Part shown: in pieces, positions 41,776 through 52,505 of the stretch
Position numbering within the stretch: position 1 is the stretch's first letter
Layout of the letters: every line of letters starts with the position of its first letter
NCBI GenBank assembly: GCA_030248065.1
Contig: JASAMV010002991.1
Coordinates: forward strand, 1-64,000
DNA: 64,000 nucleotides
Source of the DNA: Rhynchonema sp. JSB1_4
Taxonomy: Eukaryota; Nematoda; Chromadorea; Monhysterida; Xyalidae
Direction of reading: 5' to 3'
Position numbers and translations under genes: made by a program
Notes under the pieces: generated by a model
What the model saw: only the letters and a program-made list of their open reading frames with translations
The model's database searches: none
What the model was told of the DNA's origin: nothing

Positions 41776-44037
41776 ATGGTATTCAAGTTGAACGGAGATA
41801 AAGACAAGAAGAAGAAAGACCAAGTTAAGGTCGAGTCGGGACTACCGGGCAGTCAGGTTGTGTTCTTAAAGTTTTAATCATTATTAAGCTTAAGATTTGT
41901 AAACGGACTGCAGCTGACCGGATATGTAGTCGTCACCAAACGTTTGTCAAACCAAAGGACATTGACAATGCACAAAGAATTGATTTCTCACCGCTGTCGC
42001 TTCGCAGACGGCTGACGCAGCGGAGTTCGACCAGTCGCACTTCTACGGTGTCAAGTCGTATCTGCACCAATTTTATCGGTCACCGTCGCAGGAGGACCTG
42101 GATGGCGGATGGTACCTGCTGCCGCCGGAGGCGCCCAATCGCTGTGCCACACATATTTGTCGGGTACGTCTTGCAGAGCACGCTGTGTTGGTCCGGGCAT
42201 TCACCGAAGTCGATGAAAGTTGCTTATGTCCGGGTCGGCTCTGATTTTCTGACATGATAATATTCTGTGATGTATTACCAGATGTAAAGTTACGCTTGAA
42301 CGATTTGAACTGCTCACCAAATATCGGCCGACCCCAGCCCCCCCAACACCCTGCAAGTCCAGCAACCGGCCAAATTCTTTGCCGCACGAGTTTGCAACAT
42401 AGGGTGGAATTTTCGAAACGGTGTAAAGGTCAGTTGGGCGTAAAGGTCGGTGTAAAGTTCGGTCGAAAGCTCGGTCGGCGTATTTCGGTGTAAACGTGAA
42501 ACATTGCCTGCTATTAACGTGGAATGTTTCAAGTTTACCGCACTGAGCTGTCGACCGAGCTTTCCACCGACCTTTACACCCAACTGACCTTTACACCGTT
42601 TCGAAAATATAACCCCTAATCCTGAGAGCTTGGTGTGGCTTATGCATGTTTGGACAGTTGCAAAGCTGTTGCTGCTGTACTCAATCATCACGACGAGTCC
42701 CAATTTATGCCACAGTCTCATTTGCAATCGCCCTTCCAATATCAGGCAATCATCGCCATCGGTGCCGTGATGTTCCTGGCGGGCGCTGGTTTGTTGCTGA
42801 TCTCGTACTGCTGGCCACGACCGACATTCGATCAAGCGTTCAATGAGGTCGACAATGCGTGGGTTGGTTGATAGAAAAAGAGTGTTTGAAGCAAGTTTTG
42901 TACCACCAGTTGTGGATCTACTGGACTCACTCACACTGACGATGTCCAGGTGCACCCATATCGGTAGCGATATTGAATGAAACGGTGGTGGTGAATGCAA
43001 CGAGTTTTGTTGTCCTGCCATCGCATAGAGCATCGTCAGCGCGATTGTTGTGAATGACACATTCAATACACAAACTGAAACATCACAGGACGAGAACGGC
43101 AACATCTACGTGACGCGCGAGCAACTGCGTGATCTGTACCATTTGATGCACGATGATCCGTTCCGTCTGTGCAAAGTGGTCGGTCTGACCATGTTCGCTA
43201 CCGGAGGAATGCTGGTTGGTTTTCAGCAGTTGGTTTGGTTGACTTGCGCAGGCCTAAACTGGGATCTGGGATATTGCTCATGTAGATGGGGCGAAACAAT
43301 TTTTGTGTCGGTCAACCTTGATGCTCAGTGTCGCTAAATACCAGTGCAAAAAACGGTGGTCGTAGTGTTCAGTTTTCACACTGTGTGTCCATAATCTTCA
43401 ATCTGTAAGCCCAATGCCCGATTTTCCAAGCCTAACCCAAGCACTGTACAGGTGATTGTCGGTCTGCTGCTGCCCTCAACAATGTCCTGCTGCGCAAGTC
43501 GCTGGCTGTCGCGTGGTGACAGTGCTGAGCCACCGGTCAGGGTCTACGGGGATGACGTTCCGGCACCTAAATCGCCCGTGAGTTTATGTTGGAAATTTTG
43601 TAGCTTTTGAGGTGAAGCCTTTTTGGTGCATTCGTACTGTCGATGGCCTGGTGACCGCGAAAACATGTCGAGCCGCTCAACCGAAACAGCGATACAATGC
43701 ACCACCTGTTCGACGATTATCTGTATCTTAGAATTAGTCTTGCCAAGTTATTCAGTCAAAGTTTTGCCATCTGCAAAATCAGCAGTCTGAATACTTAACG
43801 ACACACCCTACCAATACAAAATCCTCTTCTCAGTGGACAGTCAGCATCAGTACTCTGACCTCTGCGCTCTGAAAGTATGAAAATCTGGTCTATAATCTTC
43901 ACTCAAAAGCATTTCAGATCGAAAAAGCAACATGTGACGTCACCAATGTGCAGCCGACGGACAAACCGGGCCTAGACAAGGGCGGAGCTGACAGTGTCCT
44001 GATGTCGGAAGGCGAAAAGCCGTTGTTTTCGGGCTGA
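41776..44037 (+). CDS. Neurensin-like two-pass membrane protein
   Basis: Exons: 41776-41856, 42008-42163, 42746-42847, 43089-43214, 43452-43577, 43918-44037; 235 residues. All five introns are phase 0. The N-terminal lysine-rich stretch leads to FYGVKSYLHQFY, closely matching the YGVRSYLHQFYE signature of vertebrate neurensins. Two hydrophobic segments follow: AIIAIGAVMFLAGAGLLLI and VVGLTMFATGGMLVIVGLLL. A 36-residue loop between them contains QLRDLYHLMHDDPFRLCKV, the counterpart of the loop between the two neurensin segments. The tail is hydrophilic (about 70 residues, two CC). Neurensins are neuronal vesicle proteins linked to neurite growth; a similar role is inferred from the family only. 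Intron 2 carries a foldback element. Confidence 0.83.
42401..42616. mobile_element. Foldback element built on GGTGTAAAGGTC units
   Basis: AGGGTGGAATTTTCGAAACG, GTGTAAAGGTCAGTTGGGCG and TAAAGGTCGG are mirrored by CCGACCTTTACACCCAACTG, ACCTTTACACCG and TTTCGAAAATATAACCCC. The centre is about 60 bases and also contains an inverted ACATTCCACG/CGTGAAACATT pair. Confidence 0.85.
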
Positions 44038-44194
44038 GACTCGGAACAATCGAGTTTGAAAACAAGCCTGACTCCTGAAACTTCGACATGATAGGGCTAA
44101 GATATATATGAAGTCCGAAATTGGGCTAATAGTACAGTCGTCAAGTCAAGTGGCCAGCCCTCGTCGTCAACTCAAGACGCCCTAAACGAGCTCG

Positions 44195-44555
44195 AGAAAT
44201 TCTATGTATAGTCCGTCCACCAGCTCATGGCACTTTGTGTTGCTGCTGGCCGACTTGTTCCCTTCCTCCACGTTCTAATGAAAGAGAAATTGAGTTTCCG
44301 AAAAAAATTATTTTTGCTCCTATATTGCTGTCTTTATGAAATCGACGTGTTTTATAGATTTTAATTTAATTTAATTTTAAATTTGATCGAATTCAATCGT
44401 TTTCGACACATTTTATTATTATTTTTTAGTTTTTTGCAAAATCGCTCACACTCAATTTCTCTTTCATTAGAACGTGGAGGAAGGGACCAAACCAGCCAGC
44501 AGCAACACAAAGTGCCATGAGCTGGTGGACGGACTATACATGGGAGTTCACGATC
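44195..44555. mobile_element. TIR element with ~95-bp inverted arms
   Basis: The left arm (TATAGTCCGTCCACCAGCTC, ATGGCACTTTGTGTTGCTGC, CACGTTCTAATGAAAGAG) is repeated inverted at about 44455-44540. The centre is A/T-rich. The outer ends resemble the element at 16413-16812. Confidence 0.85.
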
Positions 44556-44979
44556 TGAGGTGACGGCAGTAGTATTATTATAAGCCCAAAAGTCTCGACT
44601 AGAATTTGATATCACTGCGAAATGGGAATTATTTCGTACACACTATTAGAACCACATCCGATCAGAATAAAAGTTTATAGATTTTTAGTTACAATGGTTT
44701 GAGTGATCAGACCTTATTTTTTGCAAAGGAAACCGTGGTGAGCAGTAAATGCAAATTTACACAAAACATTGGCATGAGACTGAACATCATGTAATAAAAA
44801 CTGATAGCATATCACACCCGCTGCAGATCACTCGGATAAAGACAATAAAAACAAGGCAAGAATCATGCTTTTTTGAATTGCATATAAACATTTATGTACT
44901 GCATGCAAAAAGAGGAAGGCTCAATACAATGTCATGTACAAAAACAGTTTTACGCTGGTCACTCCCAGTTTTACACTGG

Positions 44980-47900
44980 TCACTCCCAGGCCGCCGGCGG
45001 TTCATATTTGCCGAGCGTCTCCAGATTCCAATAGTCATCGACCTTCTTATTATTCAAACTGTTGTAATAGATCCAGTAGACGAGATTGAAGGCGGTGAAA
45101 CTGAACGGGAAAACGCGTTGCGAGAACTGGTCAATGCCGTCGCCGGTCCACGAGTCGAGATCGAGTACCGGCACCCATCGTTTGACACACGACCACGCGC
45201 GTGATGGACACGAACGGATGCACATCCACAGTCGGCAGCAACAGGATGATGGCGAGGGGGTGTTGCCATTGAGACTGCAGATACTGCCATTACCGGCACC
45301 GCCACCGGCATTGCTGATACTGCAACTGGTCGCGTGACGCCGGTTCTTGTGCTTGAAGTCCATGTCGCGCAGTTTCACCTAAAGTGGTGGTTGCCGGGAA
45401 TGGAATCTTGTTCCGTTAATGTGGGTGGGCTGTCGAAAACGAGTGACTAAATTGTACTACCTGGCCCAGTTCTATGCCAAATGACATCGATTTCGTTTAG
45501 GTAGTGTTTAATAGTATTTAAGGTCAGGTTTCGATTTGAGTTCAAGCTAACTGCTGAGTTAGGTTCATGCCATAATCGTTTCAGAGCACTGGGGCACGTG
45601 GTTTTTCCTTCACGTTTTAACAGCACTGATTGGTTACATAACTGTGAATAGTACCCCCTGACCAACCAGCGTGGCCTGTTGCCAGTCATTCGGGTCAGCG
45701 CTCGTCTCATAGTCGAGATCGAGTCCCATCTGTAGTCCTTCGGGTAGGTCCCCATTCGGCGTCTGTTTGATCGCAGTGTAGGGCGAGGGTGGATTGAGGG
45801 GTTGAAACTCGTCATCATTGTTGACATTGGGAGACTCCGATGTCGGACTTCCAGTCAACAACGGGACGTACCTGCTTAACAGCGGTGTTTGTTGCTCTTC
45901 AGCTATTGACGAATGCAAAGTGGTCGCGGTCTCGTCCGCAGCCGTCGCGGACGGCGCTATCTGTTCGGACAGGAACCGCGGCGGGGCGGTCATTTTTCGA
46001 CGGACACTGCTTTGACGAAGTACGCCCCCGGCGGACTCGGATGTGATGCTGGTTCGTGAGGATTTAGCGAATCGATTTTCGATCAGCAGCGATTGCGATT
46101 GAACACCAGCAGCGAATCGGTCCGACCCAACGCGTATCAGTGGGCCGACGGCGATCGCTTTTGATTGACGACGACTCAGCACGGATGGTGGAGTGTAGCC
46201 GAACTTCATTTCGTCCGAATTCACTAGCGACGCGGTGGAGCGACGTGCTGCAAAGATGTATTAACAAGACGTTGGCGGTCCGATTTCACGGACTTGGGGT
46301 TTGTAACTGGCGTGAAACATTGAATCGCACATGAAACACTGTTCCTGTAGTCTGCAAACTGTGATGATGGGTGCTGATATTTCGGTCTATAAGGTGTTGT
46401 GTTTGCGTTTGTGTGCGGCACGTTTTTGATCGCCGGCAACTATACCCGTTTTCACAGATGGGCGGTGCGCCACGTGATCGTCAATGCGAATGCACCACTA
46501 AATCCCCAAGTATGTGTACAAACGAGCACCAACCAGTCGAAGCGAGTGAGCTCTTTGATTCATCCTGTACCACCGGCTGGTCATCCATCACCAGCGACGC
46601 GTTGTGGGTGATTGTGCCCGATCGCGTTAGACGACGTTTCTCGATCCAACCCACGACCGCCAATTCGATTAGCGAACAGAATATGAACGCAATACAAGTG
46701 AACAGCCAGACATCGATCGCTTTGATGTAACTGGAGTGAGCAGGAATGTACGATGTGTATGTTCAATGGGGGGAATACGAATGAACGAATGTGAATTTTA
46801 AATATGGCAATCGAGATATATACATAATTCAATGCAGTTATACGTTTATTTATTTACTTATTTATTCTGCTGGCATCTCGGTTAAGTTAACCATAAGATG
46901 TGGTTATGATCACAGGTAGGGCCATTAATTTCTTTGGGAATTTTGGCAAGTTTGGGAATTTTGGGCGACAATGCTTAAGGATAGTACGGTATTGGCGAAA
47001 CCGCATCGATGAATGCGGTTTTGGCGGGAAAAAATTACAGGGTGTTTTTTTATTGATTTGGCCCTCATTCAGATGTTTGGGAGAATTGGGAGGGAGAATT
47101 GTTTTACGCACGTGTAAACGCTTGTGATTGCGTGCGTACTTGTCAGTCATGTCTGTCACTAACTTTAGTCACTCACTTTTGTCAGTCAGTTTTCTCAGTT
47201 ACTTGTTCCTACATAATGTACCCGTTTGTTTTTTGCTCAGCGTGTCTGTTGCAATAAACATAGAATGAAACATTAATCGCAACAAGAATTTCATGTCACT
47301 GTTGGAACAAGGAGCACGAACAACATTGAAAACAAGAACGACAACAGTTATTTCGAAAAATCGGCAGCAATAACAAGACGGTGACGAAATACGATGATAG
47401 TGACTGGATGGCATAATATAACTTATGGGACATAATATTTGATAGTATGACTAACTATATATCGGCTGATACAACAGCAAAAGCAGTTACATAATATTAC
47501 GTACTTCAATTACTAGTCACATTACCTGCGACAACGATAGGCGCACTGTAAATCATACAAAAAGCGACAAAGTGTACCCTTATGTTAACGTTAAACAAAT
47601 AAAATTCCATACCAGAAAACTAGCCACACGGTTACACAGTGCGCCGGTTCGCCCAAACAGAGTAGGAAGTGTTCGCCCAAAGAGCCGTAAGCGTTCGCCC
47701 AAAGAGCCGTAAGTAACGGTTGCAAATAAGTGCTCCCAAATTATTCAATTTTCCCACACACCCTGTACCTTTTCCCAAAATTCCCAAACTTGCCAACATT
47801 CCCAAAGAAATTAATGGCCCAGGTAGGGATCACGACCCGAATCGCGCACAAATCGTATTAGATTGTTTGGATCAGGCTGGTTTCACAATAAATCCGGTTT

Positions 47901-50900
47901 GCGGTTTGCGGTTGTTTTTTGCCGCAAACCGCACTTTTTCAGTTTCACAATGAATCCGGTTTCCGGTTTGCGGTTTCTTTCTGCCGCAAACCGCAAACCG
48001 CAAACCGCACCATTGTGAACGTGTGTTTCACAATAAATCCGGTTTCCGGTTTGCGGTTTCTTTCTGCCGCAAACCGCAAACCGCACCATTGTGAACGTGT
48101 GTTTCACAATAAATCCGGTTTCCGGTTTGCGGTTTCTTTCTGCCGCAAACCGCAAACCGCACCATTGTGAACGTGTGTTTCACAATAAAACCGGTTTGCG
48201 GTTATTTTATCAACCGCAAGCCGGAAAAGTTCGATTAGAGCAAATTCCTAATTTTTTTTGCGGTTTCCAGCATGGCGAGTGGTTCTTTGCGACCAGGGCT
48301 CCTGTGTTTTGCAAAACAATGAAATCAACAAGCAATAATTTTTGAACTGCGACAAAACATCACTAGAAAACGAACGGTACACCCTTGTTTACTGCTAGTA
48401 AACATGCCTCACCAAGTTTGACATTGTCCCTAGTGAACAGAACGGGCCGACAGTTCGATTAGAGCTGATTTCTAATTTTTTGCGGTTTTTACTGCAGCTG
48501 GTGTGTTTTTGCGACCAGGGCTCCTCTGTTCACAAGTCTATGGACACTTTAGGCCAGCATTCTGATACCATCTTTCAACCTAAATGTGAGGATCTTCATC
48601 TAAACGTGGCAAAACGTTGGTAAAACAACAGAAAAGTGCGGTATTTTGGTCATTCTTACACTAGTTTGAACTATTTTGGCAAGTTTACTGTTCGATGTAA
48701 AATCAATGGTCCGTAAAAAAATAAATCCAATTAGAGCCCCCGGGGGCTTTAAGTGGAAAATTTTCCACTTAGAGCCCCCGAGGGCTCTATTCGGGGGGGG
48801 GCTTTAAGTGGAAAACTCCGGTAGTTTAATTTGGACAACCACAAGCGCATTAGACCGGTCCAGGAACCAGACGGATGGGGGCTGTGGGGTTGGCTCCCCC
48901 CGACCACTCTCACACACTGTCCACCGTTTTCATTTCGTCATATCATTATCATTTTTCGGTAATTGTGTGAAACTAGTCGGGACCCGTGCCTACGGTCCGG
49001 CCACAGCGCCGCGCCTGTGCCGTGCCCCCCCCCCCCCCCGAAGACCCGTTAGCATACCCAGAGCTACCCGTGAAAATTGACCCGTCCACCCTTCCGAGGG
49101 GGCCACATACAGACATACATACATACACACATACGTCTTCGTGTTTTAGTAGTATAGATGAGACAAGATGGAGAAGATGCTGTGTAGATGGGACTATGCT
49201 ATGAATTCCTTATGCTTGAACACCATGGCAGCCCAAAATCGTCCTTTTGAGCGTTTTCAGGTTTGAAAATGCTTCATTCTAACCTTGCCGTATCCAAAAA
49301 GTGAAAGTTTCGACAGGCCAAGGTCTCTAAGTGACAATTTCAAGCAGATGAAGCTCTAGGAACTGTCCGGAAAGTCAAGATGTTTTGACTTCGTTCTTTC
49401 TATTCCGCAGAACCTTTTTCGTGCCTTGTCAATTGCGTCAGATCGTTCCGTGTGACGTGGCTATACTCGTTTCCGCTGTTCTTCGGGAGAAGTATAACCA
49501 CGTCAGCGGAAACGATCGTTCCTTCACCCGTTCCTTCTATTCCGCGGAATGAGTATAACCGCACCTAAGCATGCAAATAGAGAAAACAATCAACCTCTTT
49601 GGTCAAGCTCACCTGACTCGAGGCAGATTTCGAGCAATATTGCCGTACTGAAAATAATGAGATGCTCGTAGTGGTTTCAGATTACATATTTCAGTAAATT
49701 TCAGCTTTTTTGCTGACATCTTAACAATATGAGCAAAACAATCCGAAAACATGGTGCACGGGATACTTATTTCAGCACCACAAACAGATTGAGCGAGGTT
49801 ATCCAAGCCTGTTCGCTCGCTTTTCGCTCAAAGAGCGAAGAGCGAAATCGCTATTCGCTTTTTCAGCGAAACTCAAAATTGTCTTCGCTCAAAAAAGAGC
49901 GAAGTTTTTAAGAGCGAACCCATCCTTATCTTTGTCCTTTGTCAATCTATACCAAAGACAATATGCAGGTATACCAGACGTAGCCAAAGACCTGCGAAAA
50001 GGCGTATAAGTTTGGTCTGAACGTGTACCTGAAATGTGAGCGCCATCAGCGAGCTAACGCCAAGCTGTATGCGTGCGGGCAGGGCACGGTTGTCGATCCA
50101 GAATGCAATCCACGACATGAACACACACGCGTAACACGGGAAGTACATTTGCAGGATGTAGTAGCCGTAGGAGCGGGAGAAGTAGAGGTTGACGGTCAAT
50201 TGGTCCCACAGCCCGGCGGCGTAGACAAACGATTGCTTACGCCACGTCATAAGGTAGAGCACGAAGTCGGGCAACTTTGACTGCATCACCGAACCGATCT
50301 GAGAAAAACAAGAGTGATAAGTATTGTGGTACATAGGTAATTGAGTAATGCCAGGTCAGTGGGGCAAGTTATGTAGGATCGCACCAACTTTTCGCATCTG
50401 CGACGGCGGACAGAGGAGAAAAATGTGAATCTTTGGTTGGACCCGGTTTTGCGTTGGAGTTTCAAGGCAAAGTTTTACCAGTGTAAGGGCGGACTAACAG
50501 TAGATTGAACACGGAAACCGGAACACGGAAATAATTCACATACAAACAAGTCTCATGGATTTCTGTGCACGGAAATATTTCCGGTGTCCGTGTTCCGTGA
50601 TTTTTTATATTCACGGAACACGGATATATTTCCGTGTCAATTGTTGCTGTTTGCGTCAACACGCGGGTTTCTAACGTCAGCCCGCTGGCTTTTGTCATCG
50701 TCACTACAAAAGCACCGTTCGCGTGCCTGAATCGTTTCCGTGTTCCGTGATTATCAAAAATATTCACGGAAAACGGAACACGGAAATGTTCCGGTTTCCG
50801 TGTTCAAGCTAAGTCCGCCCTTAATTGTGTTCCTCGGGGATGGTGCAGTTAGTAATAGATCGCTATGGAGGCACATGCGAGTATGAAAAAACATGTACAG

Positions 50901-52505
50901 GCTGCAGAATGAAGGTCGTCTTGATGAGCACGTGTATTCTCGACCAAACTAAAGCGGAAATCAGAAATCAGTGTAATTATGAATTTCTATGCAAACGGAG
51001 CATGAATCTAACGAGTCACCGACCGGCTGAACGGGAAACCAGTGCAATCGAACTTTGCCCGAATTGTAGGCGTAACTTTCGAGCACAATTTCGCATTCCT
51101 GGACGTCCATTGGGAACAGTCGCATGTCCATGTTACATGGTGAAAGCACCTGGCACATTAGAACGGTGGTTACGACAGATGTAGGACTCAGGCAAAACTT
51201 TGCAACATCTGTGACTGCATGCACGAAAGCCAAACAGTACTCCCCAAGTGGCTGTGAAAAGGGCAGCTCTCTGCCGTGTGGATGAGCGGGGGGGGCCCTT
51301 ATACGAACATGTGATTTTTGGTCGGACGGTCATCTGATCACCGTGCATTTGCACTGACGATGACCTGTTGCTCCGCCCGTCTGTGAAAACGGGACGAACT
51401 TGGCAAGCCTACGAGTACGGTATCCGCCACTCACCTTGACCCTGTAGTTGGCCCATACGGTGCCGTTTGGGTAGACCAACAGGAATATATTGGGCGTTGG
51501 GGATTCGTGTATCTGCGTGTGCTTGCTGTTGACGAAACACACATTCGGCAGCCAGATTTGGTTGATTAGATCGTGCGACAGGGTCAGATTCTCGAGGCAC
51601 GGCGTCAGGTGCTCGAAACGAAGTCGTTCGTCCATCCACACTTGACTGAAACATCAGCTTGGTTGGGCGCGCACTACGTCAGAAAATGAGCATGCGAATC
51701 GATAGTTTGTTGTGAGCTAAAAATGGGGTAGCACGCTCTGAGATCGTTTTTGAGATCACTGCGCAAATGTCGCTTCTGACATGCGTCACCTGGCTCAGTA
51801 CGAAAGATCGAAATAAAGCAATGTACATGTACATGTACCTGCGTACGCATTTTTCACAATGTTGCAGAAAACCCTGACATGCCTGATTCGACAAAAATGT
51901 AGCACAAAACGGCCAAAACCTGAACAGTAGATCAGCCGAGAAAGTGGCACTGATCTCACTGATCTCCGATATCGACTGCACCACAACTTCCATGTAAACA
52001 TCGGTACCTCGATCGCCCGGGTTGAAATGTTTGTCGTAGTGGTCGCCTGTGAAAGTATACAAAAGTTACTTATTGATCAGAGCGACCTATGGAGATGTCA
52101 AAGCGACAGAAGGACACTGCTTCTAGTATGAAGACACCGCGGCTTAATCTTGTCAAATATAGTGCCAGTGAACCAACCTAGAATATTCCTCACCACCCTT
52201 CTGGACACTGCCTCAATGGTGCTGTCATTGTGTTGACATTCGGCGGCCGTTGTGTACAACATTTCGGGGTCGAACGTTGTTGAGGTGGTCGGTGTGAAGA
52301 ACGCACATGTCTGAAAAGGGCACAAGGTCCATGTTTGAGTTTTACGTAGCAGCCGTCAACCGCCGATTCTGTGGCAGATATCCGTTTGGCTTACCGGGTA
52401 TGACTGTAAAACTCTAGTGAAACCATATAAACACACCTGACAGTGCAACAGTATCACTGTGGTGGTGAGCAAAACGCCATAGTGGCTATTCCGCATTTTT
52501 ACCAT
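44980..52505 (-). CDS. Cys-loop ligand-gated chloride channel subunit, ACC/LGC-46-like
   Basis: Exons (minus): 52505-52437, 52310-52178, 52046-51920, 51645-51435, 51149-51024, 50298-50029, 49647-49613 (35-base microexon), 46730-46534, 46247-45667, 45378-44980; about 715 residues, all phases consistent. A signal peptide ([20 protein letters not shown]) is followed by [42 protein letters not shown] and the Cys-loop [16 protein letters not shown]1 is [20 protein letters not shown]2 is [18 protein letters not shown] with the anion-selective PAR intact. M3 is [20 protein letters not shown] and M4 is [19 protein letters not shown]. The M2-M3 loop [12 protein letters not shown] is split across the microexon. 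This pattern matches the nematode acetylcholine-gated chloride/LGC-46 group, but the ligand cannot be read. The cytoplasmic loop is exceptionally long (about 330 residues, Ser/Pro-rich). The intron 46731-49612 is filled with repeats. The donor at 46533 is uncertain. Confidence 0.88.
46919..47820. mobile_element. TIR element with 5-bp target duplication AGGTA
   Basis: The left end GGGCCATTAATTTCTTTGGG and the right end CCCAAAGAAATTAATGGCCC are exact complements, followed inward by AATTTTGGCAAGTTTGGGAA and its mirror. AGGTA lies at 46914-46918 and 47821-47825. No transposase frame is visible. Confidence 0.88.
47880..48215. repeat. Tandem satellite of ~77-bp palindromic CCGGTTTGCGGTTT units
   Basis: About four units each contain CCGGTTTGCGGTTTCTTTCT, then the inverted GCCGCAAACCGCAAACCGC, then CATTGTGAACGTGTGTTTCAC. 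Each unit could fold on itself. It lies in a large intron of the minus-strand channel gene. Confidence 0.85.
48725..48815. repeat. Inverted repeats of AGAGCCCCCGGGGGCT and TTAAGTGGAAAA
   Basis: AGAGCCCCCGGGGGCTTTAAG and GTGGAAAATTTTCCACTTAG are followed by a near copy, GAGCCCCCGAGGGCTCTATTC. This makes several nested short palindromes. Confidence 0.7.
49775..49922. repeat. GAGCGAA/TTCGCTC clustered short inverted repeats
   Basis: More than ten copies of TTCGCTC, TTCGCTT or GAGCGAA in both orientations lie within 150 bases, including GTTCGCTCGCTTTTCGCTC and AAAAAGAGCGAAG. It is probably a decayed foldback element in the channel intron. Confidence 0.7.
50486..50821. mobile_element. TIR element flanked by TA, CACGGAAAC-rich
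   Basis: The ends AGGGCGGACTAACAG and CTAAGTCCGCCCT lie between TA dinucleotides. Inward, TTGAACACGGAAACCGGAAC is mirrored by GTTCCGGTTTCCGTGTTCAA. TA target sites suggest a Tc1/mariner-type non-autonomous element. It lies in an intron of the minus-strand channel gene. Confidence 0.82.

Noticed and set aside
47880..48215. Possible CRISPR-like array
   Set aside because: Units are contiguous satellite copies without unique spacers, in a eukaryotic intron.
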